Translations under genes and position numbers: made by a program
Origin: Paenibacillus radicis (ex Xue et al. 2023)
GTDB lineage: Bacteria; Bacillota; Bacilli; Paenibacillales; NBRC-103111
Direction of reading: 5' to 3'
Length of the DNA stretch: 64,000 bases
Assembly (NCBI RefSeq): GCF_024722015.1
Contig: NZ_JANQBD010000007.1
Coordinates: 246,744 to 310,743, forward strand
Part shown: positions 8,320 through 17,993 of the stretch, piece by piece
Layout of the letters: each line of letters opens with the position of its first letter
Numbering within the stretch: position 1 is the first letter of the stretch
Notes under the pieces: generated by a model
Database searches by the model: none
Told to the model about the DNA's origin: nothing
The model's input: the letters and a program-made list of their open reading frames with translations, nothing else

Positions 8320-9657
8320 TTAATAAAGCGTCAAATACTGCTCGCGTTCCCAAGCATGAACTTGAGTTCGGTAAATATCCCACTCAATTTCCTTCAACTC
8401 CACAAAATGAGCCAGAGCATGATCGCCCAGCGCATCGCAAATGACATCGTCACGAAGCAGCTCATCGATAGCTGTTTTCAGATTGACTGGAAGGCTTGGG
8501 ATACCTTGATCTTCACGCTCATCTTCTGTCATCACATAAATATTGCGATCCACAGGAGGCGGAAGCTGCATTTTATGCTTAATACCGTCCAAACCGGCCT
8601 TCAACATAACGGCCAATGCCAAATATGGATTAGCAGCAGGATCCGGGTTGCGGACCTCAACACGCGTGCTTAAGCCGCGGGATGCTGGAATACGTATCAT
8701 CGGACTGCGGTTGCTCGCGGACCAAGCAACATAACAAGGTGCTTCATACCCAGGTACCAAACGTTTATACGAGTTGACAGTTGGATTCGTAATGGCTGCA
8801 AATGCGCGTGCATGACGCAATATACCCGCCATATAATGTCTCGCAGTTGTGCTAAGTCCCAATTTGTCGCTTTCATCATAGAACGCGTTGGATTTGCCAG
8901 TAAACAGTGATTGATGGCAATGCATACCGGAGCCGTTCACGCCAAACAATGGTTTTGGCATGAAAGTTGCATGCAATCCATGTTGTCTTGCTACTGTTTT
9001 GACCACAAGCTTGAACGTTTGGATCTGATCGGCCGCTTTGATTGCATTCTCATATTTGAAGTCAATCTCATGCTGTCCTGGAGCTACTTCATGGTGGGAT
9101 GCTTCGATTTCAAATCCCATTTCCTCCAAGGTCAACACAATTTCACGACGGCAGTTTTCACCTAAATCCATTGGTGCCAAGTCGAAGTAACCGCCTTGGT
9201 CATTAAGCTCCATGGATGGATTGCCGTTCTCATCGGTTTTAAATAAGAAAAATTCCGGTTCAGGACCTACGTTCATTGCAGTGAAGCCCATTTCCTCAGC
9301 TTCCTTCAATGCTTGTTTAAGAATTCCACGTGGATCTCCTGGGAAAGGTCTGCCATCAGGCAAATAAATATCACAAATTAACCGGGCTATGCGGTCTTCA
9401 GCAACCCAAGGAAACACAACCCAAGTATTTAAATCAGGATATAAGTACATGTCGGATTCTTCGATACGAACATATCCTTCGATTGAAGAACCATCAAACA
9501 TCATTTTGTTATCAAGCGCCTTTTCAAGCTGGCTAACAGGAATTTCCACATTCTTGATCGTACCGAGCAAGTCAGTAAACTGCAGGCGAATAAACCGCAC
9601 ATTTTCTTCCTTCGCAATGCGCGTAATATCCTCTTTTTTGTAGTTCTTTTCCGTCAC
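8320..9657 (-). CDS. glnA: Glutamine synthetase type I
   Basis: A 445-aa enzyme, close to the 444 aa of B. subtilis GlnA, which makes glutamine from glutamate, ammonia and ATP. Diagnostic segments: the beta-grasp domain with [20 protein letters not shown] (Arg64 corresponds by alignment to the feedback-control arginine of the GSI-alpha type), the ATP/metal segments [10 protein letters not shown] and [14 protein letters not shown], and [13 protein letters not shown]. No adenylylation-loop insertion is seen, as expected for GSI-alpha. The start is GTG at 9657, seven bases after AAAGGAGGAG. It follows glnR with an 84-base gap, forming a glnRA operon as in Bacillus. Confidence 0.97.
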   Translation of the reverse strand: MTEKNYKKEDITRIAKEENVRFIRLQFTDLLGTIKNVEIPVSQLEKALDNKMMFDGSSIEGYVRIEESDMYLYPDLNTWVVFPWVAEDRIARLICDIYLPDGRPFPGDPRGILKQALKEAEEMGFTAMNVGPEPEFFLFKTDENGNPSMELNDQGGYFDLAPMDLGENCRREIVLTLEEMGFEIEASHHEVAPGQHEIDFKYENAIKAADQIQTFKLVVKTVARQHGLHATFMPKPLFGVNGSGMHCHQSLFTGKSNAFYDESDKLGLSTTARHYMAGILRHARAFAAITNPTVNSYKRLVPGYEAPCYVAWSASNRSPMIRIPASRGLSTRVEVRNPDPAANPYLALAVMLKAGLDGIKHKMQLPPPVDRNIYVMTEDEREDQGIPSLPVNLKTAIDELLRDDVICDALGDHALAHFVELKEIEWDIYRTQVHAWEREQYLTLY

Positions 9658-9741
9658 TGTGAAACTCCTCCTTTAAATATGAAAAATTGACAGCGCATGT
9701 TCTGAAATACTACGTCTCCCGAACATGCACAAACTAGCATT

Positions 9742-10152
9742 TTACTTCTTGAAAAATCTCGAAAGCTCGCCTTGAATCAGTGAAACCTGACCCCGCTTGC
9801 CTCCGCCGAGCAGCTGTTGCTTCAACATACGATGAAGCTGAGTATCCGTTAATTCTCTACGCTTAACTTCCGATTGCTCACTTAGAACGGTAGCTTCTTC
9901 GGAGTCTTTGGAAACCGGCAGGAGTACCTGCTTAATCCCCGCGATATTTACTCCTTTTTCAATCAAATCCTTGATTTCGAGCAAACGCTCAACATCGTTA
10001 AAAGAATATAGACGCTGATTGCCACCTGTTCTTGCTGGAATAATTAATTCATGCTGTTCATAATATCTGATTTGTCTGGCTGTTAAATCGGTCAGCTTCA
10101 TTACAATACCGATTGGAAAAAGTGCCATATTACGGCGAATGTCATCCGTCAC
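9742..10152 (-). CDS. glnR: MerR-family regulator of nitrogen metabolism GlnR
   Basis: A 136-aa repressor of glutamine synthetase and other nitrogen genes. The N-terminal MerR-type winged helix (about 15-80) shows IGIVMKLTDLTARQIRYYEQ, then GNQRLYSFNDVERLLEIKDL. The C-terminal tail, which in GlnR senses feedback-inhibited glutamine synthetase, ends in LIQGELSRFFKK. Start is GTG at 10152 after AGAGGTG. Position directly upstream of glnA and downstream of ynbB matches B. subtilis. A complete TGTNA-N7-TNACA operator was not found; only half-site-like TGTCA/TGTTA motifs overlap the -35 region. Confidence 0.94.
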   Translation of the reverse strand: MTDDIRRNMALFPIGIVMKLTDLTARQIRYYEQHELIIPARTGGNQRLYSFNDVERLLEIKDLIEKGVNIAGIKQVLLPVSKDSEEATVLSEQSEVKRRELTDTQLHRMLKQQLLGGGKRGQVSLIQGELSRFFKK

Positions 10153-10186
10153 TACCCATCACCTCTGTGGACTAAAAACTACCTTC

Positions 10187-10215
10187 ATTGTACCCCTCCT
10201 ACATAAACATGTCAA
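10187..10215 (-). promoter_or_regulatory. Sigma-A promoter of glnRA
   Basis: On the minus strand TTGACA (10210-10215), a 17-nt spacer and TACAAT (10187-10192), about 35 bases upstream of glnR. GlnR half-site-like sequences TAACA and TGACA occur at and just upstream of the -35. Confidence 0.8.
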
Positions 10216-10249
10216 GTTATGTTAGGTTCATGCAAGATGTAAGTATATT

Positions 10250-11497
10250 TTACAGTAGTCCCCGTTCTATCATATTGCTCAATGCAGTCAACACTCCAAG
10301 CTTGCAGTGCGAATACGTCAACCCGCCCTGCATATAAGCAATATAGGGTTCACGGATCGGCGCATCAGCTGACAATTCCAGACTGCCGCCTTGAATGAAC
10401 GTCCCTGCGGCCATGATGACAGGATGCTCATAGCCCGGCATATCCCAAGGCTCCGGCACAACATGGGCATCAACAGCTGCTGCTTGCTGAATCCCTTGGA
10501 CAAAAGCAATCAGATGTCGGTCACTCGTAAATTGGATCGCCTGTATTAAGTCCGTTCTGGGATCGCTCCAATGCGGGTGAGTTACAAATCCAAGCTGCTC
10601 GAATACCGCCGCAGCAAATATGGAGCCTTTAACAGCTTGTCCAACAAGATGAGGCGCGAGAAATAATCCTTGATAAATCGACCGGATAGTTCCAAGCATC
10701 GCCCCAACTTCCCCCCCGATACCAGGTGCTGTAAGCCGGTAGGATGCCAGCTCTACATACTCTTTATTCCCGGCAATATAGCCGCCGGTAGCAGCTATTC
10801 CACCGCCTGGATTTTTGATCAGTGAGCCTGCAATTAAATCTGCACCAACCTCTGTCGGTTCCTGCAGCTCCGTAAATTCGCCGTAACAGTTATCCACGAA
10901 GACTATAACGTTAGGGTATAAGCTTTTCACAAAACGAACCATTTCGCCTATCTGAGCAACGGTAAACGATGGACGCCAGGAATAACCTCGTGACCGTTGA
11001 ATGCCGACCACTTTGGTTCTTTCGGATAACTGTTCGCGAATGGAATCATAGTCAGGGCTTCCATCCGATAGCAAGGCTACTTCGTTATAAACGATACCCC
11101 AATCTTGAAGTGAGCCTTTTCCATCACCTGGTTTGCCAATTACTTTATGCAACGTATCATAAGGACTCCCTGTAATCATCAGAAGCTCATCCCCAGGCCT
11201 TAACACGCCGAATAAAGCTGTTCCGATTGTATGGGTCCCGGACACAAAATGTGGCCGCACTAAGGCGGCCTCTGCTCCGAATACTTCAGCATAAACTAAA
11301 TCCAGTACTTCGCGGCCACGGTCATTATATCCATAACCTGTGGAGCCGGAAAAGTGATAATCGCTCACTTTATGCTTCTGAAAAGCTCGGATTACCTTCC
11401 ATTGATTCTGGTCAACGATCCGGTCCAGTTCTTTAATCCTGCCCTCAATTTGTTCCTCGGCATTCTCCATCCATGCCGTAATCCTTTCATTAAACAT
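10250..11497 (-). CDS. ynbB: PLP-dependent enzyme, YnbB/methionine gamma-lyase-like family
   Basis: A 415-aa fold-type I pyridoxal-phosphate protein (older annotation: aluminium resistance protein). Family features: SGSTGYGYNDRGRE near residue 50, the aspartate of VFVDNCYGEF, and the Schiff-base lysine in GSLIKNPGGGIA (about residue 225). The reaction is not established for most members. Start 11497 is chosen because it has GAGGGAGAG upstream and overlaps the hflX stop by eight bases (ATGTTTAA), a coupling arrangement; the frame extends further to 11539 without a better site. Gene order hflX-ynbB-glnR-glnA equals that of B. subtilis. Confidence 0.9.
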   Translation of the reverse strand: MFNERITAWMENAEEQIEGRIKELDRIVDQNQWKVIRAFQKHKVSDYHFSGSTGYGYNDRGREVLDLVYAEVFGAEAALVRPHFVSGTHTIGTALFGVLRPGDELLMITGSPYDTLHKVIGKPGDGKGSLQDWGIVYNEVALLSDGSPDYDSIREQLSERTKVVGIQRSRGYSWRPSFTVAQIGEMVRFVKSLYPNVIVFVDNCYGEFTELQEPTEVGADLIAGSLIKNPGGGIAATGGYIAGNKEYVELASYRLTAPGIGGEVGAMLGTIRSIYQGLFLAPHLVGQAVKGSIFAAAVFEQLGFVTHPHWSDPRTDLIQAIQFTSDRHLIAFVQGIQQAAAVDAHVVPEPWDMPGYEHPVIMAAGTFIQGGSLELSADAPIREPYIAYMQGGLTYSHCKLGVLTALSNMIERGLL

Positions 11498-12812
11498 GCT
11501 CGCTGTTCTCTCCCTCATTGTAAGCCTGATCCAAGGCATAAGCTGCTAATAAATACCCCAATTTACCATATTCTTTGTTATTCAGCCTTACCTGAATCAG
11601 CATATCATTACCTTCTACTTCATTCTCCAATACTTCCCCGACTCTGTAAACAAGCGATATGACGTCGCCTTTTTCTGCCGGGATCCGGAATGTTTTGCAA
11701 TCCCCCATCAGCTTGGATTCTATCGCATCGCACACCCGCTTCAAATCCCCGTCACGATAAGCCGAGATACGCAAATACTCCCCTTTGTCCGATAACATTT
11801 CCTCTTGCTCAGGCGAGCACAAATCCACTTTATTGAACAACGTGATTTGCTCCGTTTGATGAGCCCCCAGCTCTTGAAGAACTTGGTCAACGACATACAT
11901 TTGTGTAGCCATCATATCGGAAGCACTGTCCACAACATGCAAGATAAGGTCGGCTTCACAAGCTTCCTCCAGCGTTGCACGGAATGCAGCGACCAAGTCA
12001 TGAGGCAGGTTTTGAATAAACCCAACCGTATCCGTCAACACAATTTCTTTCCCTCCGGGAAGCTCCAGGTTTCTTGAAGTAGGGTCCAATGTCGCGAACA
12101 GTTGATTCTCCACATATACATCCGCATGAGTCAGTTGACGCAGCAGTGTCGATTTCCCTGCATTTGTATAACCAACCAGCGCAACCTGAAAAACACCCGA
12201 TTTCTTTCTACGCTCTCTATGCAAGGTCCGGTGTTTAACTACCTCTTGCAATTGATTCTTAAGCTCGGTTATCCGGTCACGGATATGTCTGCGGTCCGTT
12301 TCCAGCTTCGTTTCCCCGGGTCCTCTCGTCCCTATCCCGCCACCTAATCTGGATAAATTTTTGCCTTGGCCGGAAAGACGTGGCAACAGATAGCTGAGTT
12401 GAGCGAGCTCGACTTGAATAATGCCCTCCCGTGTCTTTGCACGCTGAGCGAAAATATCCAGTATAAGCTGAGTCCGGTCGATAATTTTTACATCCAAATA
12501 CTGTTCCAAATTGCGAACTTGTGCTCCGGACAATTCTTGATCAAAAATAGCTGTATTAGCATCATGCTCTTCGAGTAACTGCTTTAACTCCTCAGCTTTG
12601 CCTTTGCCAACGAACCACTTGGAATCTACCGATTCTTTGTTTTGAGTCATGGTGGCAAGTACTTCTACACCTGCGGTTTCAGCCAAGCTTACAAGCTCAG
12701 ATAATGAATATTCAGCAACAAAAGCTTCCTGTCTCTTCTGCGTTGGCGTGATCAAGCTCATTAATACAGCCCGCGGCTGCTCGTGTTCAATGATATGTAC
12801 ATTAGATTTCAT
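11490..12812 (-). CDS. hflX: Ribosome-associated GTPase HflX
   Basis: A 440-aa GTPase that acts on stalled or stressed ribosomes. The N-terminal HflX domain (about 20-200) contains the glycine-rich linker GGGIGTRGPGETKLE (157-171). The G domain has G1 GYTNAGKS (214-221), G3 DTVG (261-264) and G4 NKVD (327-330). A C-terminal small domain follows. Start at 12812 has AAAGGAG ten bases upstream. It is translationally coupled to ynbB at its 3' end and lies downstream of spoVK as in B. subtilis. Confidence 0.95.
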   Translation of the reverse strand: MKSNVHIIEHEQPRAVLMSLITPTQKRQEAFVAEYSLSELVSLAETAGVEVLATMTQNKESVDSKWFVGKGKAEELKQLLEEHDANTAIFDQELSGAQVRNLEQYLDVKIIDRTQLILDIFAQRAKTREGIIQVELAQLSYLLPRLSGQGKNLSRLGGGIGTRGPGETKLETDRRHIRDRITELKNQLQEVVKHRTLHRERRKKSGVFQVALVGYTNAGKSTLLRQLTHADVYVENQLFATLDPTSRNLELPGGKEIVLTDTVGFIQNLPHDLVAAFRATLEEACEADLILHVVDSASDMMATQMYVVDQVLQELGAHQTEQITLFNKVDLCSPEQEEMLSDKGEYLRISAYRDGDLKRVCDAIESKLMGDCKTFRIPAEKGDVISLVYRVGEVLENEVEGNDMLIQVRLNNKEYGKLGYLLAAYALDQAYNEGENSEHV

Positions 12813-12989
12813 AGTATTAAATCTCCTTTGAAGGTATTCGCTTAAATGAGCCCAGAGCTTAGTTTAGCCAATTATAAGCAACCAAATTTCAGCTGCAGCT
12901 CATTTTTTTCGCTCATCCGTTCAGAAATAGGAACAAATCCCTCCCAAGAGCCAGAGGAATCTGCTTTGCTGATTTCCTTCCTATACAGC

Positions 12990-13022
12990 AAAAAGAGGCG
13001 TTCACAGTAATTGTAAACGTCC
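12990..13022 (-). terminator. Terminator of spoVK
   Basis: Minus-strand hairpin GGACGTTTAC with GTGAACGCC (one mismatch), followed by a T-run. It lies just after the spoVK stop. Confidence 0.7.
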
Positions 13023-13098
13023 CTATGCGTAATTACAACTTAATGAATGGTTCTTATCTATTCTTTCCCTAAGTGTACTTTGTGCAGCCACTATTTTT

Positions 13099-14109
13099 CT
13101 ACGAATCCATAACCCTGTAATTGGTGAAATCGTTCATGGGAAAAGCTGTTTCCTTGCTCTTATCGAATTGAATATCTTCAGGATAAATACTCATGAGATC
13201 GTCCTTGCTTGGTTTTGCGGGATGGCGGCGGTTCAACAGACGTACGGCTTGATACCGGATAGCTTTTTCGATAACATTTCTGACATATCTGGCATTGCTG
13301 AAATGAAAGCAATTCGTGGTCTCATAATGCAGATGCTCCCTCAGCTTCTTCAAGGTTTCCGGTAGAAACGAATACTCTCGCTCATTAAGCATTTTCTCGG
13401 ATATTTTCAACAGCTGCTCAATAGAATAGTCCGGAAAGTGAACTTGAATAGGAAACCGTGATGGAAGACCCGGATTCGTCAATAAAAAATTATCGATTTC
13501 ATCCGTGTATCCTGCCAAAATTAATATAAAATCATTTTTATAATCCTCCATACCTTTTACAAGACAATCAATACATTCCTTCCCAAAATCTTTTTCCCCG
13601 CCTCTTGCCAAGCTGTAAGCTTCATCTACAAAAAGGATACCGCCCATTGCTTTCTTCATAATTTCTCTTGTTTTCAAAGCCGTATGTCCAATATATTCGC
13701 CAACTAAATCTGCTCGTTCCACTTCAATTAAATGTCCTTTACTCAGTACACCCATTGATTTAAAGAGCTTGGAAACAATTCTCGCCACAGTGGTTTTACC
13801 AGTCCCCGGATTTCCTTTAAAAATCATATGAAACACCTGCGAGCCGCCTTGTAATCCAACTTCCTCGCGAAACTGTTTCACCTGCAGCATGGCATAAATT
13901 TGAAAAATAAGCTCTTTTATTTCTTCTAACCCAATCATTTCATCCAATGTTTTAAAAATATCCGAAAATGCCTGGTTGCCTGCAAAGTTTAATTTGGACT
14001 CTTCCGGCAGCTGCTTTACAACTGTATCTTGGGTTCGAAATACAACACTTATTTGATGGTCTTTCTGTGTTATCTTTCGCGTTTCTGCGCCAAACATCGG
14101 ATCACTCAT
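13099..14109 (-). CDS. spoVK: Stage V sporulation protein K, AAA+ ATPase
   Basis: A 336-aa CbbX/CfxQ-type AAA+ ATPase required for spore maturation in B. subtilis. Walker A is GNPGTGKT (99-106), Walker B ILFVDEAY (158-165), with sensor-like segments LILAGYTDEID and NPGLPSRFP, and a C-terminal lid domain. The first about 45 residues are variable. The ATG at 14109 is favoured by GGGGTG six bases upstream over an in-frame GTG at 14118. Its place upstream of hflX matches B. subtilis. A mother-cell sigma promoter is likely but not identified here. Confidence 0.92.
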   Translation of the reverse strand: MSDPMFGAETRKITQKDHQISVVFRTQDTVVKQLPEESKLNFAGNQAFSDIFKTLDEMIGLEEIKELIFQIYAMLQVKQFREEVGLQGGSQVFHMIFKGNPGTGKTTVARIVSKLFKSMGVLSKGHLIEVERADLVGEYIGHTALKTREIMKKAMGGILFVDEAYSLARGGEKDFGKECIDCLVKGMEDYKNDFILILAGYTDEIDNFLLTNPGLPSRFPIQVHFPDYSIEQLLKISEKMLNEREYSFLPETLKKLREHLHYETTNCFHFSNARYVRNVIEKAIRYQAVRLLNRRHPAKPSKDDLMSIYPEDIQFDKSKETAFPMNDFTNYRVMDS

Positions 14110-14211
14110 GCTCTTCACCCCATTAATTCATCATATGCGGTGAAGTACTACATTCATGAATCATCTGACTGCGCGCTATGAAATGGAGTTATATTTTTTT
14201 GACATGCATAA

Positions 14212-14757
14212 TCAACCGTTCCATATCCGTGACATGGCTTGAAGAGAACCTTCGGAAAAACTCAATCGATACACATCAGGATTAGTTAGTCCCTTCCAAT
14301 CGGCAAAGCCGATAGAATCATCATATCGCTTCAGTATCAGAGACAGCAGATTGCCATGGGTAGCCACCGCATATGCTGAATGCCCCAATGCAAGCAGCTC
14401 AGTAAGTGAAGCAATAGCGCGGTCAGCTGCGGCACAGCTCGACTCTCCACCCGGATAGCTGAGCAGAGCATCCTCGAAAGTAAGCTCCAGACATGACATC
14501 CAATTTTCCAGCTGTTCACCACTTAAGATTCGCTCAGAAAGTCTAGCATCTGTATGAATGGTTAACCCTGCAAGCTCAGCGTAAGGAATTAGCGTCTGCT
14601 GTGCACGAACATAGGGACTTGAAATTGCATATTCGATCGAATAGTTATGAAGAAATGAAGCAAGCTTCTGAGCTTGCAACCACCCCTCTTCAGTTAACTC
14701 AGCTTCAGCTGCCTGGCCCGTTGCCTTACAATGGCGGATCAAATAGATGGTTTGCAT
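14212..14757 (-). CDS. Histidine phosphatase family protein
   Basis: A 181-aa phosphoglycerate-mutase-like phosphatase. The catalytic loop reads YLIRHCKATG: the phospho-acceptor His8 is kept, but the usual RHG has become RHC. The second conserved histidine is in AVATHGNLLSLIL (about residue 134), and the arginine and glutamate positions in SSPYVRAQQT and LSERILSG are present. The substrate is unknown. It lies 37 bases downstream of a HAD phosphatase on the same strand, so the two are probably co-transcribed. Confidence 0.85.
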   Translation of the reverse strand: MQTIYLIRHCKATGQAAEAELTEEGWLQAQKLASFLHNYSIEYAISSPYVRAQQTLIPYAELAGLTIHTDARLSERILSGEQLENWMSCLELTFEDALLSYPGGESSCAAADRAIASLTELLALGHSAYAVATHGNLLSLILKRYDDSIGFADWKGLTNPDVYRLSFSEGSLQAMSRIWNG

Positions 14758-14794
14758 TTGTTAAATACCCGCCCTTTTCTCCAAATTAGTTATT

Positions 14795-15460
14795 TCAAGT
14801 AATTGCAGTAACTCGCGAGATAACTTCTGTTAATGTCATAGCGCTCATGGAAGGTAGGCGAAGATCGTGCTCACCAAATCTTAGCTGTCCTGTAAGCTCA
14901 TTAGGAACAATGACGCAGTGCATTCCAGCCCGTTTGGCTGCCAAGGATCCATTGGGCGAATCCTCAAAGGCAATGGCTTCTTCAGGCAGAACTCCCAGAC
15001 AGCTCAATGCTTGCATGTAGAGCGCAGGATCAGGCTTAACCTTCTCTACGTCATCTCTTGTCCGGATGCAACTGAAATAATCTAGTAATCCAAACTGCTT
15101 TAAGTACCCTGTCACCCATTCCCGTGTAGAACTGGAAGCCAAGCCAATCTGCAATCCCAGTTCGCTTGCTTCCCTCAAATAGTCGATTACACCCGGTCTC
15201 GGCTGGACTTCACTCATACGTTCCGAGTAACGCTGCCTCCGCAATTTTCTAGCCGTCTCCCGGTCAATAGGCGTCCCCAGGCATTGCTCTAAATAAGAAT
15301 AAGGCTCAAATGCGGAAGCGTCCGTTCCAATGCATAACCCCCATAAATCCATAGTCAGCTCCATTCCATGATCGCGGTACATCGCCTGAAACGATTCATA
15401 CTCAGGTGTTTCCGTATCAAGAATCAATCCATCAAAATCAAATATTATAGCTTTAATCAA
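14795..15460 (-). CDS. HAD-superfamily hydrolase, beta-phosphoglucomutase-like (YhcW type)
   Basis: A 221-aa phosphatase or mutase. Motif I is IFDFDGLILDTE (Asp9 and Asp11), motif II LASSSTREW, motif III the lysine of VEKVKPDPALY, and motif IV FEDSPNGSLAAK. The small helical cap between residues 17 and 80 is the C1 cap of the beta-PGM subfamily. Start is a TTG at 15460, with GGTGGGGG some 12 bases upstream, so the start is moderately uncertain. It is upstream of the histidine phosphatase gene. Confidence 0.85.
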   Translation of the reverse strand: MIKAIIFDFDGLILDTETPEYESFQAMYRDHGMELTMDLWGLCIGTDASAFEPYSYLEQCLGTPIDRETARKLRRQRYSERMSEVQPRPGVIDYLREASELGLQIGLASSSTREWVTGYLKQFGLLDYFSCIRTRDDVEKVKPDPALYMQALSCLGVLPEEAIAFEDSPNGSLAAKRAGMHCVIVPNELTGQLRFGEHDLRLPSMSAMTLTEVISRVTAIT

Positions 15461-15598
15461 TGTTAAGACACGCCCCCACCATCTATTTTTCAGGATTTAT
15501 TTCTACTTACGTTTAGTATGATCGTACAATGATGTTACATAAAATGGAAGGTTTTTTTGATAAATTGCAAATTAAAGTAAAATAAACCTAGAAATTAA

Positions 15599-15627
15599 TT
15601 GTATTTTTATTCACTTTAATGTATATT
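15599..15627 (+). promoter_or_regulatory. Possible promoter of the GNAT gene
   Basis: TTGTAT (15599-15604), 17-nt spacer, TATATT (15622-15627), 38 bases before the start codon. The area is AT-rich, so chance matches are possible. Confidence 0.45.
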
Positions 15628-15664
15628 AATACAAATTATTGTATTCAAAAATAGGTGGTGTACT

Positions 15665-16459
15665 ATGTATCCTTCTAATAACAATCTGTCTAATGGAACA
15701 TCCGCACTCATTATTCAACTTGAAAAGCTCGCTTTTAATACTTGGCCCGCTGCATCGACGGTTGCCGCTGAACATTGGGTATACAGAGCCTCAGGTGGTA
15801 TTACCAAGCGGGCCAATAGTGTGTGGACTGCCGCTGGAGAACCTATGCCCCATGGGGATTGGCTTGAGGAAGCGGTCCGTTTTTACAGTGAACATGGATT
15901 ACCTGTCCGTTATCATATAAGCGATGCATCGCCTAAGCAACTGGATCTTTTTCTGGAGACGCAAGGTTATTTGAAAGAAACCCCATGCACCGTCATGATC
16001 GCACAGGCCGACAAGGTTATTGAGAAGATGCAATCTTCTGCAGGCCATGACTTCCGTATTACGATTAGTTCACAACACAATGATGATTGGCTAAATCATT
16101 TTCTGCATATGGAAGGCTTTGGCGAAGAAAGGCGCGCCTTCTATCATAAGCTGTTTGCGGACATCGAACCAACGAAAGGGTTTTTCACATTAGGAACAGA
16201 TGGCTTGTGCGCCGCTGTAGGAACCTCGATCATTCAAGACGGCTGGGCAGGCTTAATAAACGTTGCTGTGAATCCTGAACTTCGCGGCAGAGGACTTGGA
16301 CATATTATTCTGCACGAACTGGCTGTGTGGAGCCGAGTAAATGGAGCAGAAGGTCTCTACCTACAAGTTATAAATGATAATGAACCTGCAACAAAGCTCT
16401 ATACCAAGGCCGGTTTTGTTCCATTGTATCAGTATCATTATCGCTGCAAGAATAATTAA
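15665..16459 (+). CDS. GNAT-family N-acetyltransferase
   Basis: A 264-aa protein with an N-terminal domain (about 1-130) of degenerate GNAT-like build and a C-terminal GNAT domain (about 135-262). The acetyl-CoA pyrophosphate loop is NPELRGRGLGHII (about 202-214), followed by EGLYLQVINDNEPATKLYTKAGF, a typical C-terminal segment. The acceptor is unknown. AGGTGG lies upstream of the start. It stands alone between a possible promoter and the SDR gene 54 bases downstream. Confidence 0.88.
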   Translation: MYPSNNNLSNGTSALIIQLEKLAFNTWPAASTVAAEHWVYRASGGITKRANSVWTAAGEPMPHGDWLEEAVRFYSEHGLPVRYHISDASPKQLDLFLETQGYLKETPCTVMIAQADKVIEKMQSSAGHDFRITISSQHNDDWLNHFLHMEGFGEERRAFYHKLFADIEPTKGFFTLGTDGLCAAVGTSIIQDGWAGLINVAVNPELRGRGLGHIILHELAVWSRVNGAEGLYLQVINDNEPATKLYTKAGFVPLYQYHYRCKNN

Positions 16460-16513
16460 ACCATCCTGTCGCATCCTAAAGAAGAGCCCATTTCCAAATA
16501 AGGAGCGATTTGT

Positions 16514-17383
16514 ATGAGCACGACAACACCAACACGTGAGACGTTTCCCCCTCAGCATCAACAGCATCAGCCCGGAATTGAGTCAGAAATGAACCCACGC
16601 CCGATTTATGAGGATAAGAAGTATAAACCTGCCGGTAAACTCCTGAATAAAACAGCCATTATAACAGGTGGCGATAGCGGAATTGGCAGAGCTGTAGCAG
16701 TTACTTATGCCAAAGAAGGCGCTGATGTTGTAATCGTATATTTAAACGAACACAGCGATGCAGAGGAGACGAAGCGGCAGGTTGAAGAAGAAGGCCGCAA
16801 ATGTCTGGTCCTGGCAGGAGACCTTGGCACTGAGGCCTTTTGCATGCAAGTTGTAGAGCAGGCCATCAAACAATTCGGCAAGCTTGATATATTGGTCAAT
16901 AATGCAGCCGAGCAGCATCCCCAGCAGAAGCTTGAAGACATAACAGCGGAGCAATTGGAACGCACTTTTCGAACCAACATCTTTTCCATGTTTTATTTAA
17001 CTAAAGCGGCCCTTCCCCATATGAAGCAAGGGAGTGCGATCATCAATACCGCCTCCATTACCGCTTATGAAGGGCATGACCAGCTCTTGGACTATTCAGC
17101 AACTAAAGGAGCGATCGTCACCTTTACACGTTCCCTATCACAATCTCTAATCAGCAAGGGCATCCGAGTAAATGGTGTTGCTCCAGGTCCTATCTGGACT
17201 CCGCTAATTCCGTCAACCTTCAATGAACAACAAGTAGCCAAATTTGGAGCTGATGTACCAATGAAGCGAGCCGGTCAACCCGAGGAGCTGGCCCCAAGCT
17301 ATGTATTTCTCGCAAGTGATGATTCCTCCTATATGGCAGGACAAATTATGCATGTTAATGGCGGCGTAATCGTAAATGGATAA
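16514..17383 (+). CDS. SDR-family NAD(P)-dependent oxidoreductase
   Basis: A 289-aa classical-like short-chain dehydrogenase, similar in build to the general stress SDRs of Bacillus (YhdF/GS39 type) with an extra N-terminal stretch of about 45 residues. The nucleotide loop is TGGDSGIGRAVA (about 54-65), the structural motif LVNNAAEQ, and the catalytic Ser/Tyr/Lys in NTASITAYEG and YSATKGA. It ends with MAGQIMHVNGG. The substrate is not evident. AAGGAG lies upstream of the start, and a terminator follows the stop. Confidence 0.92.
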   Translation: MSTTTPTRETFPPQHQQHQPGIESEMNPRPIYEDKKYKPAGKLLNKTAIITGGDSGIGRAVAVTYAKEGADVVIVYLNEHSDAEETKRQVEEEGRKCLVLAGDLGTEAFCMQVVEQAIKQFGKLDILVNNAAEQHPQQKLEDITAEQLERTFRTNIFSMFYLTKAALPHMKQGSAIINTASITAYEGHDQLLDYSATKGAIVTFTRSLSQSLISKGIRVNGVAPGPIWTPLIPSTFNEQQVAKFGADVPMKRAGQPEELAPSYVFLASDDSSYMAGQIMHVNGGVIVNG

Positions 17384-17390
17384 GAAAAAA

Positions 17391-17426
17391 GAGCCTTCCC
17401 ACTTTTTGGAGTGGCGAAGGCTTTTT
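17391..17426 (+). terminator. Terminator of the SDR gene
   Basis: Hairpin AGCCTTCCCACT with AGTGGCGAAGGCT (small internal mismatch) followed by TTTT. Confidence 0.8.
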
Positions 17427-17546
17427 CGCATTAATAGAAGTTATATGTTTCGGGGCTCCCCGCAAAGTATCTGAATCAACTTCGAAGCAAGCCACCACTT
17501 TGTGGGGATATTTCACTTGCGATTTTATATGTAGGATAAGTTCAAT

Positions 17547-17993
17547 TTATGTCCAATTTTTCATTCTATCCGCAAGTGTACCAGTAAAAATTTCAAGCTG
17601 AATACCGTCAGGATCTAGAAAGTTGACGCTCCAGCCCCCTCCACGATATAAAGGGCCTCGTATGATAGGTACATTTGCAGCACGGAGCCTCTCAACTGCT
17701 TCTGCAAAATCTGCTTCTTCTATCGAGAATGCAAGATGATCCAAACCTGTATGAATGGCAAATGGCTCACAAGGCAGTTCAGTAATCGAAGCTTCGTCTA
17801 CAGATGGTTTAAGATCGGGTTCAACCCGATGCAGCTCTATCAGGCAAATCCAAGCGGCTCCCCACTCCAGGTAAACATCTGTTCGTCCCTTGTGTACCAG
17901 CTTCATACCAAGTATATCTGTATAAAACGGAAGTGAACGATCTAGGCTTGAGATACGCAATGTTGAATGATTAAAGCCAGTTACTTTTATCAT
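17547..17993 (-). CDS. VOC-family (glyoxalase/dioxygenase fold) protein
   Basis: A 148-aa metal-binding vicinal-oxygen-chelate protein. It has two beta-alpha-beta-beta-beta halves: FNHSTLRISSLDRSLPFYTDILG at the N-terminus and IHTGLDHLAFSIEEADF in the second half, ending FLDPDGIQLEIF. The likely metal ligands are His9, His near residue 86 and Glu near 136. These patterns occur in glyoxalases, FosB-like enzymes and dioxygenases, so the reaction is open. Its start overlaps the esterase stop by four bases (ATGA), which shows coupling. Confidence 0.85.
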   Translation of the reverse strand: MIKVTGFNHSTLRISSLDRSLPFYTDILGMKLVHKGRTDVYLEWGAAWICLIELHRVEPDLKPSVDEASITELPCEPFAIHTGLDHLAFSIEEADFAEAVERLRAANVPIIRGPLYRGGGWSVNFLDPDGIQLEIFTGTLADRMKNWT

